A stretch of DNA of 64,000 nucleotides from Chrysopilus asiliformis (GCA_964034945.1 OZ035960.1:103996933-104060932); one strand, 5' to 3'; positions 21,863 through 34,296 are shown, counted from the first letter of the stretch. A program made the numbers and translations. Notes: generated from the sequence alone by a model not told the origin.

Positions 21863-22745
21863 TCGTCCGTCCTTTTGTCTGTTCGTCCTTCTCTCTGTTC
21901 GCTGGTCTTTCTGTTTGTCTGTCTGTCTGTGTACACCATAATTTTCGAAAGGATTGAACTAGAGACTTAAAATTTTGTGTAGTTGCGTTTCTCGTAAATT
22001 GCTAGTCTAAGTTCTCGTAAATTGCAAAGCAAAGTTCTCGAACGGGCGAAACTGCACCATTCCCTCCCACATACGCTCAGAAAAATAATAAAGCTGATCC
22101 AAGTCGACTTTTTGACAAGTCAACTGTGGCCTGTATCAAGTAGACGGAGTTATCCATTACATGATATTACATCCTTGAAACACCTATCTTAGGTCAACCC
22201 GTGCCCCTACTTTACTTGCTGCAGGTTTAATTTTTGAATTTATCCCGCACATTTTTACTTTTACTAACGTAGGTGAACGCACGTCTAGCATAGGCTAAAT
22301 TTTCCAGCAGGAAGTCAAATACGCAAGTTGATACCTTTTACTCACTTTTTCTGAGTGTACAAAAGAAACAGTTTTTTACAATTTTCTCGGAAACGGTGAG
22401 TCGTAGTGAAAAAATTATAAACGCAAAATGTGTTTAGAATAGGATTTTACATAACCCATCCATACATCAATATCCAATCGGACCACTGCTTCTCCCTCCC
22501 CCATACAAATGAAATACTTTTTCCTGTTTTTTTTTTTGGAAAACTGTGCATCGTATCGAAAAAATCTGTAAAGATGAAATGTGTTTAGAATATGATTTTA
22601 CTTAACCGTTCCATACATCAAAATCTAATCGGACCACTTGTTCCGCCTCTCCCACACAAATGAATTTTTTTCATAAAAATTTGGTCTGCCCTCATAGAGG
22701 GTATTTGACGATTGGCCCCTGGCAATTGTAGCTTTTCTTACGTTT
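21725..22745 (+). mobile_element. (GTCY)n element, copy F, split by a MITE
   Basis: Left module from GCATCGTACCAACCGTCGGA, array 21828-21932, CACCATAATTTTCGAAAGGA, then right modules down to GTATTTGACGATTGGCCCCT and TTTCTTACGTTTG. A MITE (22074-22357) is inserted within CCTCCCACATA...TACAAAAGAAACAG, which reads continuously in the other copies. Confidence 0.8.
22074..22357 (-). mobile_element. TA-target MITE (CGCTCAGAAAAA ends), copy 2
   Basis: The ends CGCTCAGAAAAAT and CACTCAGAAAAAG (other strand) are flanked by TA (22072-22073, 22358-22359). Inverted relative of 16731-17013. Insertion into (GTCY)n copy F is proven by the uninterrupted sequence of copies C and G. Confidence 0.8.
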
Positions 22746-24715
22746 GTAACTGAAATTAACTACTTTAGTAATAGCCACGATTTCCCATTATGAAATAGTT
22801 AAATTTAGTATCTTTTCTCTGCTTGAGCGATCAAACTTTTTTTGAACTTTTCCAAACTTTTAACCTCAAAATACGCACAAAAATGGACTAATTAACTATC
22901 ATTTGTGTTATATGCTTTAATTGTTATATTTTAGGAAAAAATCAAAGTGTACAAAACAGACAGTAAATGTCTACGGTAAACCTTGCATGTACATAATTTC
23001 TATTTTATTACAGCGAAAATTTCTATTATAGAAATCTGTTACTCAAAATTTACCTTACAATCAGGTCAAAAGGTAAAAGGTTTCTGCTTTTGTCTGTTGG
23101 ATAGTTTATAATATGTTTCACCTTGATTACATTTTAAAAATCCGTCAGTACAGCATATTTCATGTAAATTCAAATGTGCTGCAACAAAATTTTAATATCT
23201 TAACATTAACTCGGTTTTAGTGAGCCACAGTCAGCTGCCATGGTCATAGCTATTCTGTTAAAATGTTCCACTTTCCATAGATATTTTATTTTCGCAAAGT
23301 TTTTTTTTATTCCTGGCCATTATTTATTGCTTCGCTTTTCGAGTGCTACGACCGGTGGCGACGTTGTAGTTGTTTGGTAGATCCGCATTCACACGCACCA
23401 ATACTTTTATATTTGGAAAATAAGAAGTTATATATTTTGTATATTACCTGATGGTCGGTGGGTCGGTCACCCACACCTCTTTATATTCGTATAGCATCAT
23501 ACCTGTGTCTCTTACCTGATATAATGCAATGCTTGCTACCGGTGTGAATATCTCTCTTGGGTGTATGCGTGGTAAGGGGCCTGGTTTCACATTCTCAACT
23601 TTACGAAAATTTATGACAAATTTTTATGTTAATACATCGTGCCGTGCCGCCTCTGGGACTGCGAGTGTGACTGCGTCGTAACTGGAACTTTGTAACTCGA
23701 CTCGACCCGGCATCATAGGTAAATAATAATCGCTGCCCATTTATCAGTGAAATTTGAGCATGTTTTGCATATTATGCTTTTGAATGTCGCGTCTGGTTCG
23801 ATTGCGGATGTGGTGCTTAGGACTTTCGATTTTACAGACCATTGAATTGCGGATGCTTGTTTTGTTTTCAATTTTTGATTACCATTACAGGTGACGATAG
23901 ACAAGACTAATTTGTCAACTAATTTCATTTAATGAATTATTTTATTGGATTTTAGTTTGTGAACCTTTTATGGAAATTGAACGGTCTGAAAAGCTTTTTT
24001 TTCATTTGAGACGTAGGTATGCTGGTTGTGAAAATTAGCCGAAAACTTTACCTAAGTAATGAATCAATTGTAAAACGAAAACATAAGAAAATCTACAATT
24101 GCCAATCGTCAAATATGCTATTTGAAGGCAGACAAAATTTTTATGAAAAAAGTTAAAAGGAAAAAATAGAAAGGATTGAGCTAGAGACTTGAAATTTTGT
24201 ATAGTTCCGTTTCTCTTAAATGACAAGGCTAAGTTCTGGAACGCGCAAAATCAAACCCTTCCTCCCCCCTTTCCTCTTACAAATGAAATTTTTTTTTGCC
24301 ATTATCTCGAAAACGGTGAGTCATATTGAAAAATGTATAAAGGTAAAATGTGTTTAGAATGGGATTTTACATAACATCAAAAGCCAATCGGACTATTGCT
24401 TCCCCCCTCTCCAATACAAATGGCATACTTTTTTTCCTGTTTTCTCGAAAACTGCATCGTATCGAAAAATTTGTTAAGTTGAAATATATTTAGAATATGG
24501 TTTTACACAACTTATCTATACATCAAAATCCATCTAGACCAGTGGTTCCCAAAGTGGTCCCTACGGACCCCCAGGGGTCCCCGGGATCATTCAGGGGGTC
24601 CGTGGAAAATTAAAATTGATTTGGGGGTCCCTGAAGAACGTCAGGGGGTCCGCGCAAGGTTTCAAATAAAATAAAAAAATTGTGACACATTTTTATTAAT
24701 ATGGAAGTTAAAATA

Positions 24716-25681
24716 TTGGGACCTTGAATAAGTTCTCGCTGTTTGAGAACAGATGGCGTTTCCGGTCCTATCTGCGTACAGTTTCTGGGGTGACGCATCC
24801 GTTTAGAAGTGCGATGAGCTAGTGAGGAATTCCGAGCATTTCGTCTCGCTGGCGCATAAACAATTTGTTGTGCAATCGAGTTAACCATGGAGAGTTTTGT
24901 TCCGAAAAAAGAGTGTTTGCGGGGAGTCTTGCTGCATTATTTTTTTCTAAAGAAATCTACAGCAGAGGCTCACAGGATTTTGAAGGAGACATACGGAAAA
25001 CATGCCTTATCGGAAACAACATGCAGAGATTGGTATCGACGCTTCAAAAACGGTGATTTTGACCTGGAGGATAAAGAACGCACTGGGGCGCCAAAAAAAA
25101 TCGAAGACGAGGAGCTGGAGGCGTTACTCTTTGAGGACTCGTGCCAGACTTTAGCTGAACTGGGAGAGTCTTTAGGAGTTGACGACACAACTGTCTCAAA
25201 ACGGTTAAAGTCAATAGGAATGATCCAGAAAGAGGGTTATTGGGTCCCCTATCAGCTGAAGCCTCGCGACATTGAAAGGCGTCTGCTCACGTGCGAACAG
25301 TTGCTGCAGCGGCAAAAGCGGAAAAGTTTCCTCCATCGCATAGTGACAGGGGATGAAAAATGGATTCGATACGATAATCCAAAGAGGAGGAATTCGTGGG
25401 GTATGCCTGGACATGCGTCAGCGTCCACGGCCAAGCCGAACATCCATGGCTCTAAGCTCCTTCTCTGCATATGGTGGGACCAGCTGGGTGTGGTCTATTA
25501 TGAGCTGCTAAGACCAAATAACACCATCACAGGAGACCTTTATCGGCTTCAATTAGAGCGTCTGAGCGAGGCCTTAAGGGAAAAACGGCCGCTATATGCA
25601 AAAAGGCACGATAAGGTCATCCTGCAGCACGATAATGCACGGCCTCACGTTTCAAGGCAGGTTAAGGCATACCTTGAAAGC

Positions 25682-25713
<32 letters not shown>

Positions 25714-25990
25714 CTCTCCAGACATCGCCCCTTCGGATTACTACCTGTTCCGGTCGATGAGCAATAGCCTGACGGACCAGCACTTCCGTTGTTATGAGAA
25801 CGCGAAAAACTGGGTCGATTCCTGGATTGCCTCAAAAGACGCTTCGTTTTTCGGGAGGGGAATCCAAATGCTGCTAGAGAGATGGGAAAAAGTAGTGGCC
25901 AGTGATGGTCAATACTTCCAATAACAGGTATTTCCCTAAAAGTTTCTATTAAGCTTTAATTTTGATAAGAAAAACAGCGAGAGGTCCCAA
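24716..25990 (+). mobile_element. Full-length mariner transposon
   Basis: Ends TTGGGACCTTGAATAAGTTC and TTGGGACCTCTCGCTGTTTT (other strand) share TTGGGACCT and CTCGCTGTTT, offset by an 8-9-bp insertion on the left. TA flanks both ends (24714-24715, 25991-25992). The length of 1275 bp and a single intact 345-codon gene fit a complete mariner. It lies inside the hAT element, which lies inside (GTCY)n copy G. Confidence 0.92.
24887..25924 (+). CDS. mariner transposase, DD34D, Mos1-like length
   Basis: A 345-residue protein without stop or frameshift. It catalyses cut-and-paste transposition at TA. The N-terminus (about 1-115) holds two helix-turn-helix motifs for inverted-repeat binding (STAEAHRILKETYGKHALSE; TLAELGESLGVDDTTVSKRL), joined to the catalytic domain by YWVPYQL, a variant of the WVPHEL linker. 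Catalytic aspartates sit at D156 (VTGDEKW), D249 (LQHDNARPH) and D284 (YSPDIAPSDYYLF), with 34 residues between the last two: the DD34D signature, at the same positions as in Drosophila Mos1. The C-terminus ERWEKVVASDGQYFQ is also typical. The start ATG has a CAACC-like leader and lies 171 bp from the left end. Codons are GC-richer than the surroundings, as expected for a recent arrival. It could be active, but this is not shown. Confidence 0.95.
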
Positions 25991-26003
25991 TAAATAACAG
26001 AAG

Positions 26004-26200
26004 CTGTTGATTGCTTTTCCGTCTTCCTATTTGGTAGAACGTAGATTCAGTGCCGCTATGAGCCTCATCACAAAAAAAAGAAACCGACTAGAAATTAGTA
26101 TCTACTTGTGGGGATTTGCGGTTGCTACTCACAAACATTGAGCCGAACATAAATACACTCATAACATCCCATCAGGTTCATCCAAGTCATGAATTTTTTT
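26004..26200 (+). pseudogene. C-terminal hAT transposase remnant
   Basis: The frame from 26004 reads LLIAFPSSYLVERRFSAAMS, LITKKRNRLEI. It then shifts by one frame to TCGDLRLLLTNIEPNINTLI, TSHQVHPSH. This is the FP(S/T).YL.E..FS....KKRNRL...DLRL.L dimerisation block that closes hAT transposases of the ZBED5-like group. The rest of the gene is gone from this copy. Confidence 0.8.
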
Positions 26201-28056
26201 TTGTATTTTAAAACAAAAGTTATAATTTCAATAAATACTTCTTCAAAAAAATGTTTTATAAATATTTTATTTTTACGTCACCATTTACCATTCCAGACAT
26301 CAAAGTTAAATTTGTAATGTTTCTATTATGCATTTATGAAATGGTTTTTCACCCAGGGTCCGTGGGCAAGATTTGGCTATGAAAAGGGGTCCGTGGGCAA
26401 GTTTTGACTATGAAAGGGGTCCGTGGGCCAAAAAAGTTTGGGAACCACTGATCTAGACCATTCCTCCCCCCCCCCCCTACTGCTCTCTCTTTACTGATCC
26501 TCCCTCGTCCATCTACCCTTGAACAACACCTCCCATCCCTTTAAAAAAATGGGCACATTTTATGGACAGTCCCAAAATCAAGTTGAATATTTAAAATGCG
26601 GGATTTACCCACTAAGCAGTGATGCCACCGCTTTTATACAACTGCATGTGGGATTTGAAATTTTAGCATAATATAGTTTTCTTAAAAAAAAATTGAAATG
26701 TGATTTTTTCTAAAATTGCCTTAACAATAATTTTTGACCGTGTGATTAAGTTGAAAAAAAAATTGAAAAAAAATCCTATATAGCAGAACGTTACAGTTGC
26801 ATTAAGAACAATTTCTCTTTACGGTTTCAGTTAAAATTTCTTGCACAAAAAAAGCAAACCAAAGATGTTGAAAAAAAAAACTTGGTTAATGCCTGCTGCA
26901 AAGTGAGTTACTTTGGAATTAGTCATGTGGAACGAAAACCGGTAAGACCAGACATTGGCCCCCATTTGGCCGACCGCTTGATACCAAACGCCAAACATGT
27001 ACCTATAAATGTATCCACTTATTGTATCTATTAGCAACTGGGAGGTAGAATTTCTTTTGTGCCACATGTATGATGATTTCCTTAATTATGTTCAGGTTCA
27101 TGAAGATCTAAAAAAATTTCTTGCACATTTGATTATGATGAACGGGACACGTTAATGGCCACAATAATGCCAGAGCATAAAAAGAAAAATTCTAAAATAT
27201 TTAAACCATTCTAAACACATTTTACCTTTATACAGACTAAACGCGGCAGTTGCTTGAACAATTCGTTTTTATGAAATTACGGGATTGAATTGAATTGAAT
27301 TGGGATTAAGTTACATTTGCTATGATTTTTTGTCAATTTAAACTTATGTTTAACAAAACTTATGTTTAAACATAAGAAAAGTTACATAAGAAAAGCCAGA
27401 GGCCAACAATCTCTCTATATAATGACAGACAAAATGTTTATTTAAAAAAATCCATTTGTATAGGAGAGGGGGACAGGAGTGGTCCGATTGGATTTTGATG
27501 TATGGAATGGTTATGTAAAATTATATTTTAAACTGATTTTACCTTTATAAATTTCTCAATACGACTCACCGTTTTCGAGAAAATAGAAACAAAGTATTCA
27601 ATTTGTATGGGGAAGGGGGGTGGGAGTGGTGCGATTGGAGTTTGATGTGGGATAGGTTATGTTAAATTTTATTCTAAACACATTTTGTCTTTATAAATTG
27701 TTCAATATGACTCCCCGTTTGCGAAAAAATTGCAACAAACTGTTTCGTTTGTATGGGGGAAGGAATGGTCCAATTTGGCCCGTTCAAGAACTTAACCTTG
27801 CAATTTACGAGAAACGCAAATATACAAAATTTTAAGTCTCTAGTTCAATCCTTTCGAAAGTTATGGTGTTCACGGACAGATGGACGGACGGACAGATGGA
27901 TGGACAGACAGACAGACAGACAGATGGACGGACGGACGGACGGACGGACGGACGGACGGACGGACGGATGGACGGACAGACAGATGGGCAGACGGACGGA
28001 CAGACGGACAGACGGACATGCATAAATCAAAATATTTTGTCATCTCTAACACCCTG

Positions 28057-28193
28057 TGGCCTATTTCACCAAACTGCAAATTACAATTACAAATTTGTAC
28101 TAAAGTAAAATAAGCCAATAATTTACAAGTTTTGTTAAAAATCACTTGAAAAAAACTTGTAAAAACAAATTTGTAAGTTGGTGAAATAGGCCA
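28057..28193. mobile_element. Small MITE with CTG duplication
   Basis: The ends TGGCCTATTTCACCAA are exactly inverted. CTG lies outside each end, and other (GTCY)n copies read ACACCCTGGTGTAGTTC with a single CTG, giving a proven empty site. A 3-bp duplication suggests a Harbinger-type enzyme, although the usual TWA is not seen. Confidence 0.85.
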
Positions 28194-28278
28194 CTGGTGT
28201 AGTTCATTTTTGTGTCCGATGGTTAGTTCGATGCATTACAAACGGTATATTAAATCTAAAATACTTGTATATGATATA

Positions 28279-28488
28279 CATGTATCCCTCGAGTTACGCG
28301 AATTTCGAGTTACGCGGAAAAAAATTGCGGCAGTGCTCGAGTTACGCGGGATGGTTTTGGAGTAATTTTTATTTAAAAAGAAAATATTGTAATTATAGAT
28401 GAATGTTTTTATATAAAAAAGATAATAGGTATGTATTGTTTTCCACTAATTTCGGAACCAATTAACCGCGTAACTCGAGTGATACCTG
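28279..28488. mobile_element. Tigger-like MITE
   Basis: The ends CATGTATCCCTCGAGTTACG and CAGGTATCACTCGAGTTACG (other strand) resemble Tigger-type termini. TCGAGTTACGCG is repeated at about 28287, 28306 and 28337 and again at the right end. TA precedes the left end; the right-hand base pair reads TC, presumably mutated. Confidence 0.75.
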
Positions 28489-30459
28489 TCTCACATAGAG
28501 TATAAAAATGGTTATGAATATGCGCCAAAGTATTTTATTGACCCCCGGAGCCCTGCAAACAAGTTTTAATGGAGTTATCATATTTTTGGAAACCCGACTT
28601 CTGTCAATTTTTTAAACTATTGAACACATTCTGCATTTAATCTGTTCGAATTTTCGTATTTTCTCGAAATTTTTATAAAGATTAGCAAATTTTTTGATTC
28701 TGCTAATACTATTTAAATAGCTTTTATTGCAAGTTTATGTAGCACTAGAAGCAAAAAAAAATTCTGTCAGTCACTTGAAATATCTTGATTTGCTACTTTT
28801 CATAGCAACTGACAACTATTCGCTGATTAATTTGGTATGCATTTACAGCATTTTTACCTATTTGAAATTTGCTATTTTGAACAACAAAATTTGTAGTCGA
28901 TATTTTTTTCAGTGTTGATAAAAATGTTAAATTTCTCGACAATTTAGCAATATTTCATTAAAATTATTGAAGCGAAATGAACGTTTACCACGAATTTATT
29001 ATTTGATTATCAGTCATCATATATCCTCATAACGTATGGTAAAATAAATCAAAATTGTGTTAATGACACAGCTTCATAAATGAGAATTTCATTTTCCTTT
29101 TTTTTTTTTGTATTATAACGCAGGTAACTTGTGATGTTTGCACGTGACATTTGCCTTATGAACTCACAAGTCTTTTGATATAGCAACAGTAAAACTACAC
29201 TCTATATATGTGGTAGATCATAATGAGCGAAACCTCCAGTAGAATTTATCATTAATGCAAAACATTCGGTTGTGGTTATACATAATCGATTTTGTATGTT
29301 CATGACATAAAGAATATTTTCGTATGTCTATAGACACACACTTGTATGTTTTATCTGTAAATCCTTAAATTTCGTTTATTTAACGCCTATTGGTAGGTTC
29401 ATATTTAAACCACCAGTTTTAGAAAGTTTTCGGGGATGTTAAAGGGGTGAACATCACACATAGCTGTGTGTATTTAGAAAGCCAAATGTAATTACATTAA
29501 ATAGTGTTTGATAGGCGAACTATTATTGTGACTCATTTCCATTTTGAATACCGAAACATTTAAAAAACCATTTAATGAGGTCAACTCGTCCGTTTGTCCA
29601 TTGATAAAAAAAAAGTCACGTCTCATGTGTATAGGAGGCAGTACCTAATCCTTTGAGACTTTGCAAAAAAAAACACGAATTGATTGTCCTAGTAGACCGT
29701 AAACATATTTCCCTTTTGTGATCACCTGAAGGACATTCGATGGTGGCGCGGAACAACCTTGTTTCCTTTATGGATTCCATATAAGACTTAAACCGAACAA
29801 ATGCTAATTCAAATTGCTTCACAGCACGAAATGTTGCCCTTGCTACCTACCGGCCTGTCGTAGATTGTAGATGGGTGGGATCAACGTCTTCTCAATTCAT
29901 AATCCTTAAAGGCTGCGTGATTTGGGAAAAAATCACCACAAAAAAAATTGAGAAAAGAAATGAAGAAGAAAACTTTGAAAAGCTCATATCGGAAGTGCGG
30001 CCAACTTTCTTTGCCTTGTCATTTTAGGGCCTAACTTTCCAACTTTCCTGTGTGATAAGCTAAAAGTAGGACATTTAGGATCGAAATCTGATGAAACCAC
30101 CGACGCGACGGTATAGAAGGCTCAAGATATACCGATGACGCCAGTTGTATGATGAGGTGGGACGTCGTCTGTTACACACTGTATCGTCATGCTGTCCTTT
30201 AAAGTGTTTCATTATTTATTACTTCCGTCCTGAAAAATGAGGCAAAGGAACTTGAATTTTTTGTCCATCCCTTTAACTGGAAGATTCCGGTATACACACA
30301 AGTATATATAGCTGTCTGTGATGGATGTATCGATCTGGGACGCATAGCCAATTTATATGTAAAAGAAATAATAAAGAAAAGGTCACAATGAAGGCGAAGC
30401 TCTCTTTTTTCTTTTTACTTTCTTATATGTAGTTTAATAAAGTATTGTATTCATAAAAA

Positions 30460-31420
30460 AAGTTCGACCTCTTAATTTGTCTAAAACATTTCCCGAGCAC
30501 CCCTGAGTCGATTGGAGCATTATTAGAAAAATGTCTGTCTGTCTGTCTGTCTCTGTCTGTCGGGCTGTCTGTCAGTCTTTCTGCCTGTCAATCTGTCAGT
30601 CATTCTGTCAGTGTGTCTGTCTGTTTGTTGGTCAATCTGTCAGTGTGTCTGTCTGTCAATCTGTCGGTCTGTCAATCTGTCGGTCTGTCAATCTGTTAGT
30701 CTGTCGGTCTGGATTTCTCAAAAACCCCTAGAGCTAGAGCCATGAAATTTGGGAGTATCCTATCAACGTTTGGTGAAAATCCGATAACCGAAAGTAACCA
30801 AAATGGCGTTTTTCTAATAAAAAATCGCAACTTCGTTTTTCGCGATTTACTCTGAAATTATGCCTTTTTCGGTTATTTTATTTATGACAAAAGTTGGAGA
30901 CAATGATTTTTCCTAGGCTTTTGTCTCTCACTAGAACTTCGTATCTCAAACCGTTATCGACATATACCGTTATTTAAAAAAAAATCAGTTTTTTGCCACT
31001 ATTTCGAAAACTAACGGTTTTTCGGTAGTTCACTATATGAAGAAAATTAGAAAGAATAACAACTCTTACAATTTTGTCTTCTACCGTTATCCGGTATTTT
31101 TTTGCCGTTATCGAGATATTTTTATTAAAACGTAAAAAATGACATTTTTGCGAATTGCTTGCAAAACTAAAGGTTCCTTGTGAAAATAATTAAAGGAAGA
31201 ATTAAAGATATGAAAATTCTCTATAAATTGTCCTTGTGTCGTAAATCGATATCGTTGACCGTTATCGAAATATTTCAGATTTTGTAAAATAAAAATTTTA
31301 TATCTTTTTTATCAACTAAAATTTATTCGTCGGCTTATAGTAAATTGCCAGGTCTCTAGATTTTGTACAAGAAAATCATGTGCTGTTCACATGAAATATT
31401 TTTTTTTTGTTTCTGGAGCC
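30460..31420 (+). repeat. Repeat family Z, longest copy, with GTCT-type array
   Basis: It opens TTCGACCTCTTAATTTGTCT and TGAGTCGATTGGAGCATTAT (also at 44537-44600). A degenerate GTCT/GTCAAT array follows (30531-30715), then GAGCTAGAGCCATGAAATTT, the AACCGAAAGTAACCAAAATGG module and the CCGTTATCGA modules shared with 1-1900. This copy lacks the two insertions found in the copy at the window start. Confidence 0.75.
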
Positions 31421-33227
31421 TTTTCAATTTTTTATGCAAATTTCTTGTCATTTCACAGATAAAAAGCATTGGCTGGTCCTTGTCCATGTCAACAACGCCT
31501 TTTATTGTTTAGGATTCAACATGTGAACTTGTGATAAGAAATTGGGCCGGAAAACAAGAAGATTTAAGGATTTGTGGATTTGAGTATTGCAGGAGACATA
31601 AAAATTTTGTCTGTGGTTATCACAGCAAGCGTAGAGAAACAATTTGTGCTTTTATTAATTTACTAGATGGTTCGACCTTGGCTGCTTCAAGGTCTGTAAG
31701 GCTATCCCATTTTTTTTTATCGACATGCGGTCTGGTACCCTACTTACATTGTGGTCGTGGAGACTAAAGGCCCAGATCCAATAAAGGGTTTTGCGTCACA
31801 CGCTTTTGTATTGACAGTACAGCATTGCCAGACGGCAACCAATAGGTATGATCCAACAGAGCCATCTGTTGAGAAAAATGGCCGATACTTTTTCCGCAAC
31901 CCTACCCAATATTTTCAGGTACATTCAACTGAATGAGAATATTTTCTTGAGTTTTCTATACCTAATACGGAATTTCCGTAACCTTAAAAAAAGGAATGAA
32001 ATTACTCTGTTTAAGTGGATAATGAAAAACAAATGTTTTTTTTTCTCCAATTTGTATGCCTGGCAGGATTTTCTAAGAAATTTTCCTATCAGATTAGTAA
32101 AGGTATCCTTTTTACCCAGTAACATTGACGATGCCAAAGGATACAATAAGGCAGAGAAAATTCTTATATTGGAATAAAATCAAATCACTTTTAGCAGAAA
32201 AGACGTGCAAAAAGGTTTTTATATTGGAGCCAAATATTTTCTTAGACTGACAAAAATTTCGTTAAAAAAAGGCAACAAAATGAAATTGAAAAAAGCTTCC
32301 TTCGATATCACAATAAAAAAATTATATATACAAGTATTTTATAATGTATATCAAAGTATATAGAAAAGGAATTGATTCTCTTGAAATTTTATATGCCTTT
32401 TAAACATCTTGAGTTGATGGTTTTGATTCTATTGTTGAAAGTTTTGTTTAAATTTTGTTTACTTGCTTATCAAATTTATTTCAACTTTTTTTGTTGTTGT
32501 TGTTGGTATAATCGTGATGAGTGAAGTAATTTCCTTTTTGTTTATATTATGATAATTACTCAACCGTTTTAATTAGATAATAGCATAATGAAATGATTAA
32601 TTCTGTAATTAATTCACTAACAATACTTGCGCTTTCTTTTCATTTAAATTCGCATAATGGAATCGTAAAAGAAAATATAATATTCACTTGTTACCGCGTG
32701 AAAAATGCTTATATGTTCGTTTATTAAACAAAATTCTTTATTAAGTTTCCACTTTATTGCACGTCACTTAAGTGTCAATTTTTTCCCCTTCTTTAGTCTT
32801 TTTGCAGGGGTTTTCAATTGGGCGGATGTGTGATGCTGGATACGCCTCGTCGAATTCATCGATAAGACGAAAATATAAAAATGTCGAAAATTTATTTGAA
32901 ATCAAAGTTTTGTGGTCCACTGTGTTTATATGACATCAGCTTGCGACTGAGAACGTGAGTGCGACACTATCAATTTTGTTTTTGTGCGCAATAAGAAACC
33001 AAAGAATTGCGAGTGGTGGTAATTCAACCCATATAAATTGGGCGTCTCTGATCTAGAGATTATAGTAGGACAGTTTGTTAACTCCAATTAGAACATTCTA
33101 TTATACCAGTTAGAATAGTTTTTTCTCACCAAATTAGAACAGTCTGTAAACATTTTTTCAATTTATTAAAACAACTTCGAGTTTTAATTTTTTTTATACG
33201 TCACATATAAGTTTTTTTTTCACTTAA

Positions 33228-33443
33228 CCCTAGACCCGTGTACTGGGCACTGAGTGCCCAGAACGATTTTTTGGGGTTATATTTTCCCATTGTATTTCTT
33301 ACTTGTTTAACAAATAAACCACATTTTTATGATTTTTAAACAAACAAGCCATACATTTTCTATTAGAATTACATCTGAGTGCCCGAGTACAGTAGTGCCG
33401 AAGTACACAATATATGGACGTTTTATAGTACACGGTTCTAGGG
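33228..33443. mobile_element. piggyBac-like MITE (CCCTAGA ends)
   Basis: Flanked by TTAA (33224-33227, 33444-33447). The ends CCCTAGACCCGTGTACTG and CCCTAGAACCGTGTACTA (other strand) match the CCC-type termini of piggyBac elements. Subterminal inverted words TGGGCACTGAGTGCCCA and GAGTGCCCGAGTACAG repeat a GTGCCC theme. Confidence 0.85.
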
Positions 33444-33864
33444 TTAAATTAATCGTATTCAGATATTTTGGCAATCATTTGCAACAATGATCAAATTTTG
33501 AAAGTGTTTTGCGATCGTTTTTCAGCTTGGCGGCCATTTTTACACGTCCGATTGTCAGCTCTCTATATTATAAGCTCTCTAGTTTTCAAATGACCGATTG
33601 AGCTCTCTAGTTTATAGTATTGGGCCCTCTAGTAGTTTTTTGTGTTCGCCCCCTAATGAAATCTGTGGTAATTTATTTAATGTTTTGACGTCGGGCGTCA
33701 TTGGTTAAAATCTGTAAAAAAGGGAATTCAAAAAATATTGAATAGAAGTGAAAGTCGGAAGTTTTTAGATTTTTTGCAAACCTACGCTAAAATAACCTTG
33801 GAATGAAGAAAAACAATCATTGAAATCGATTCGGCAGAACTCCATAACTTTTGATGCTCTCAAA

Positions 33865-34296
33865 TAGGGATGTCAAAAAAGAACCGGTTAAACCGGTTAC
33901 CCGGTGTCTTTGCTTCGGTTAACCGGTTATACCCGGTGTGTTTTTTTTTAAGTCAAAAACCGTTCAAAAAAAACGGATCATTTTTTTGTACGGAAAAATA
34001 ATTTTAAACCAATTTTCGTGCAACTGATTTGTTAGAAATACTTCTTTTTAGGCACTTTAAACCAAATACAATATTATATTGTTCCATTTAAGGCCTCTTC
34101 ATGGATTATATGGCACTTCAGGTCTTTAGTTTGCATTATAGTGTATTTGTTGCGTCTAAGACCTAACCTACCCAATTTGAACAAAACGGTTTTTCTGTGT
34201 TTTAATAACCGGTTTTTTGGACCCGGTTTAAACCGAAGTCTTAAAAACCGGTTTAACCGAAAACCGGTTTTTTTTTTCAAAAATTTGACATCCCTA
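33865..34296. mobile_element. hAT-like MITE with AACCGGTT repeats
   Basis: The ends TAGGGATGTCAAA and TAGGGATGTCAAATTTTTGA (other strand) are inverted. The flanks CTCTCAAA and GTCTCAAC match at 6 of 8 positions, a worn 8-bp duplication. At least nine AACCGGTTT/AAACCGG motifs cluster in the terminal 80 bp on both sides, as in elements whose transposase binds subterminal repeats. Confidence 0.7.

Larger units (their letters stand above)
24540..26450 (+). mobile_element. hAT element (8-bp duplication) hosting a mariner
   Basis: The ends CAGTGGTTCCCAAAGTGG and CAGTGGTTCCCAAACTTTTT (other strand) are hAT-type inverted repeats. The 8-bp duplication ATCTAGAC is perfect (24532-24539 and 26451-26458). 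Subterminal GGGGTCCGTGG is repeated near both ends. Without the mariner, about 630 bp remain, including a C-terminal transposase fragment, so this is a deletion derivative. Confidence 0.92.
24100..26560 (+). mobile_element. (GTCY)n element, copy G, split by a hAT element
   Basis: 24160-24539 carries GGATTGAGCTAGAGACTTG and the two right modules. The sequence breaks at CATCAAAATCCATCTAGAC and resumes after the hAT insert with CATTCCTCCCCC. The array and left module are absent; 24105-24150 instead shows inverted right-end sequence (CCAATCGTCAAATA), so the copy is rearranged. Confidence 0.7.
27380..28510 (-). mobile_element. (GTCY)n element, copy H, with two younger insertions
   Basis: Minus-strand copy complete from AGAGGCCAACAATCT at the left, through two right modules, CGTTCAAGAACTTAACCTTG, TTTCGAAAGTTATGGTGTTC, a GACG/GACA array (27875-28017), to GTGTCCGATGGTTAGTTCGA and ATAGAGTATAAAAATG. 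MITEs at 28057-28193 and 28279-28488 interrupt the left module. Confidence 0.85.

Noticed and set aside
24887..25470. Minus-strand and shifted frames across the transposase gene
   Set aside because: Shadows of the 345-codon mariner frame, which alone carries the catalytic residues.
27832..28145. Asp/Gly/Arg/Thr- and Ser/Val/Pro/Cys-repeat frames
   Set aside because: Same reason: the GACG/GACA array of (GTCY)n copy H.
31531..31767. 78-codon frame with several Cys and His
   Set aside because: No recognisable zinc-binding spacing, no homologous text known to me, no splice sites.
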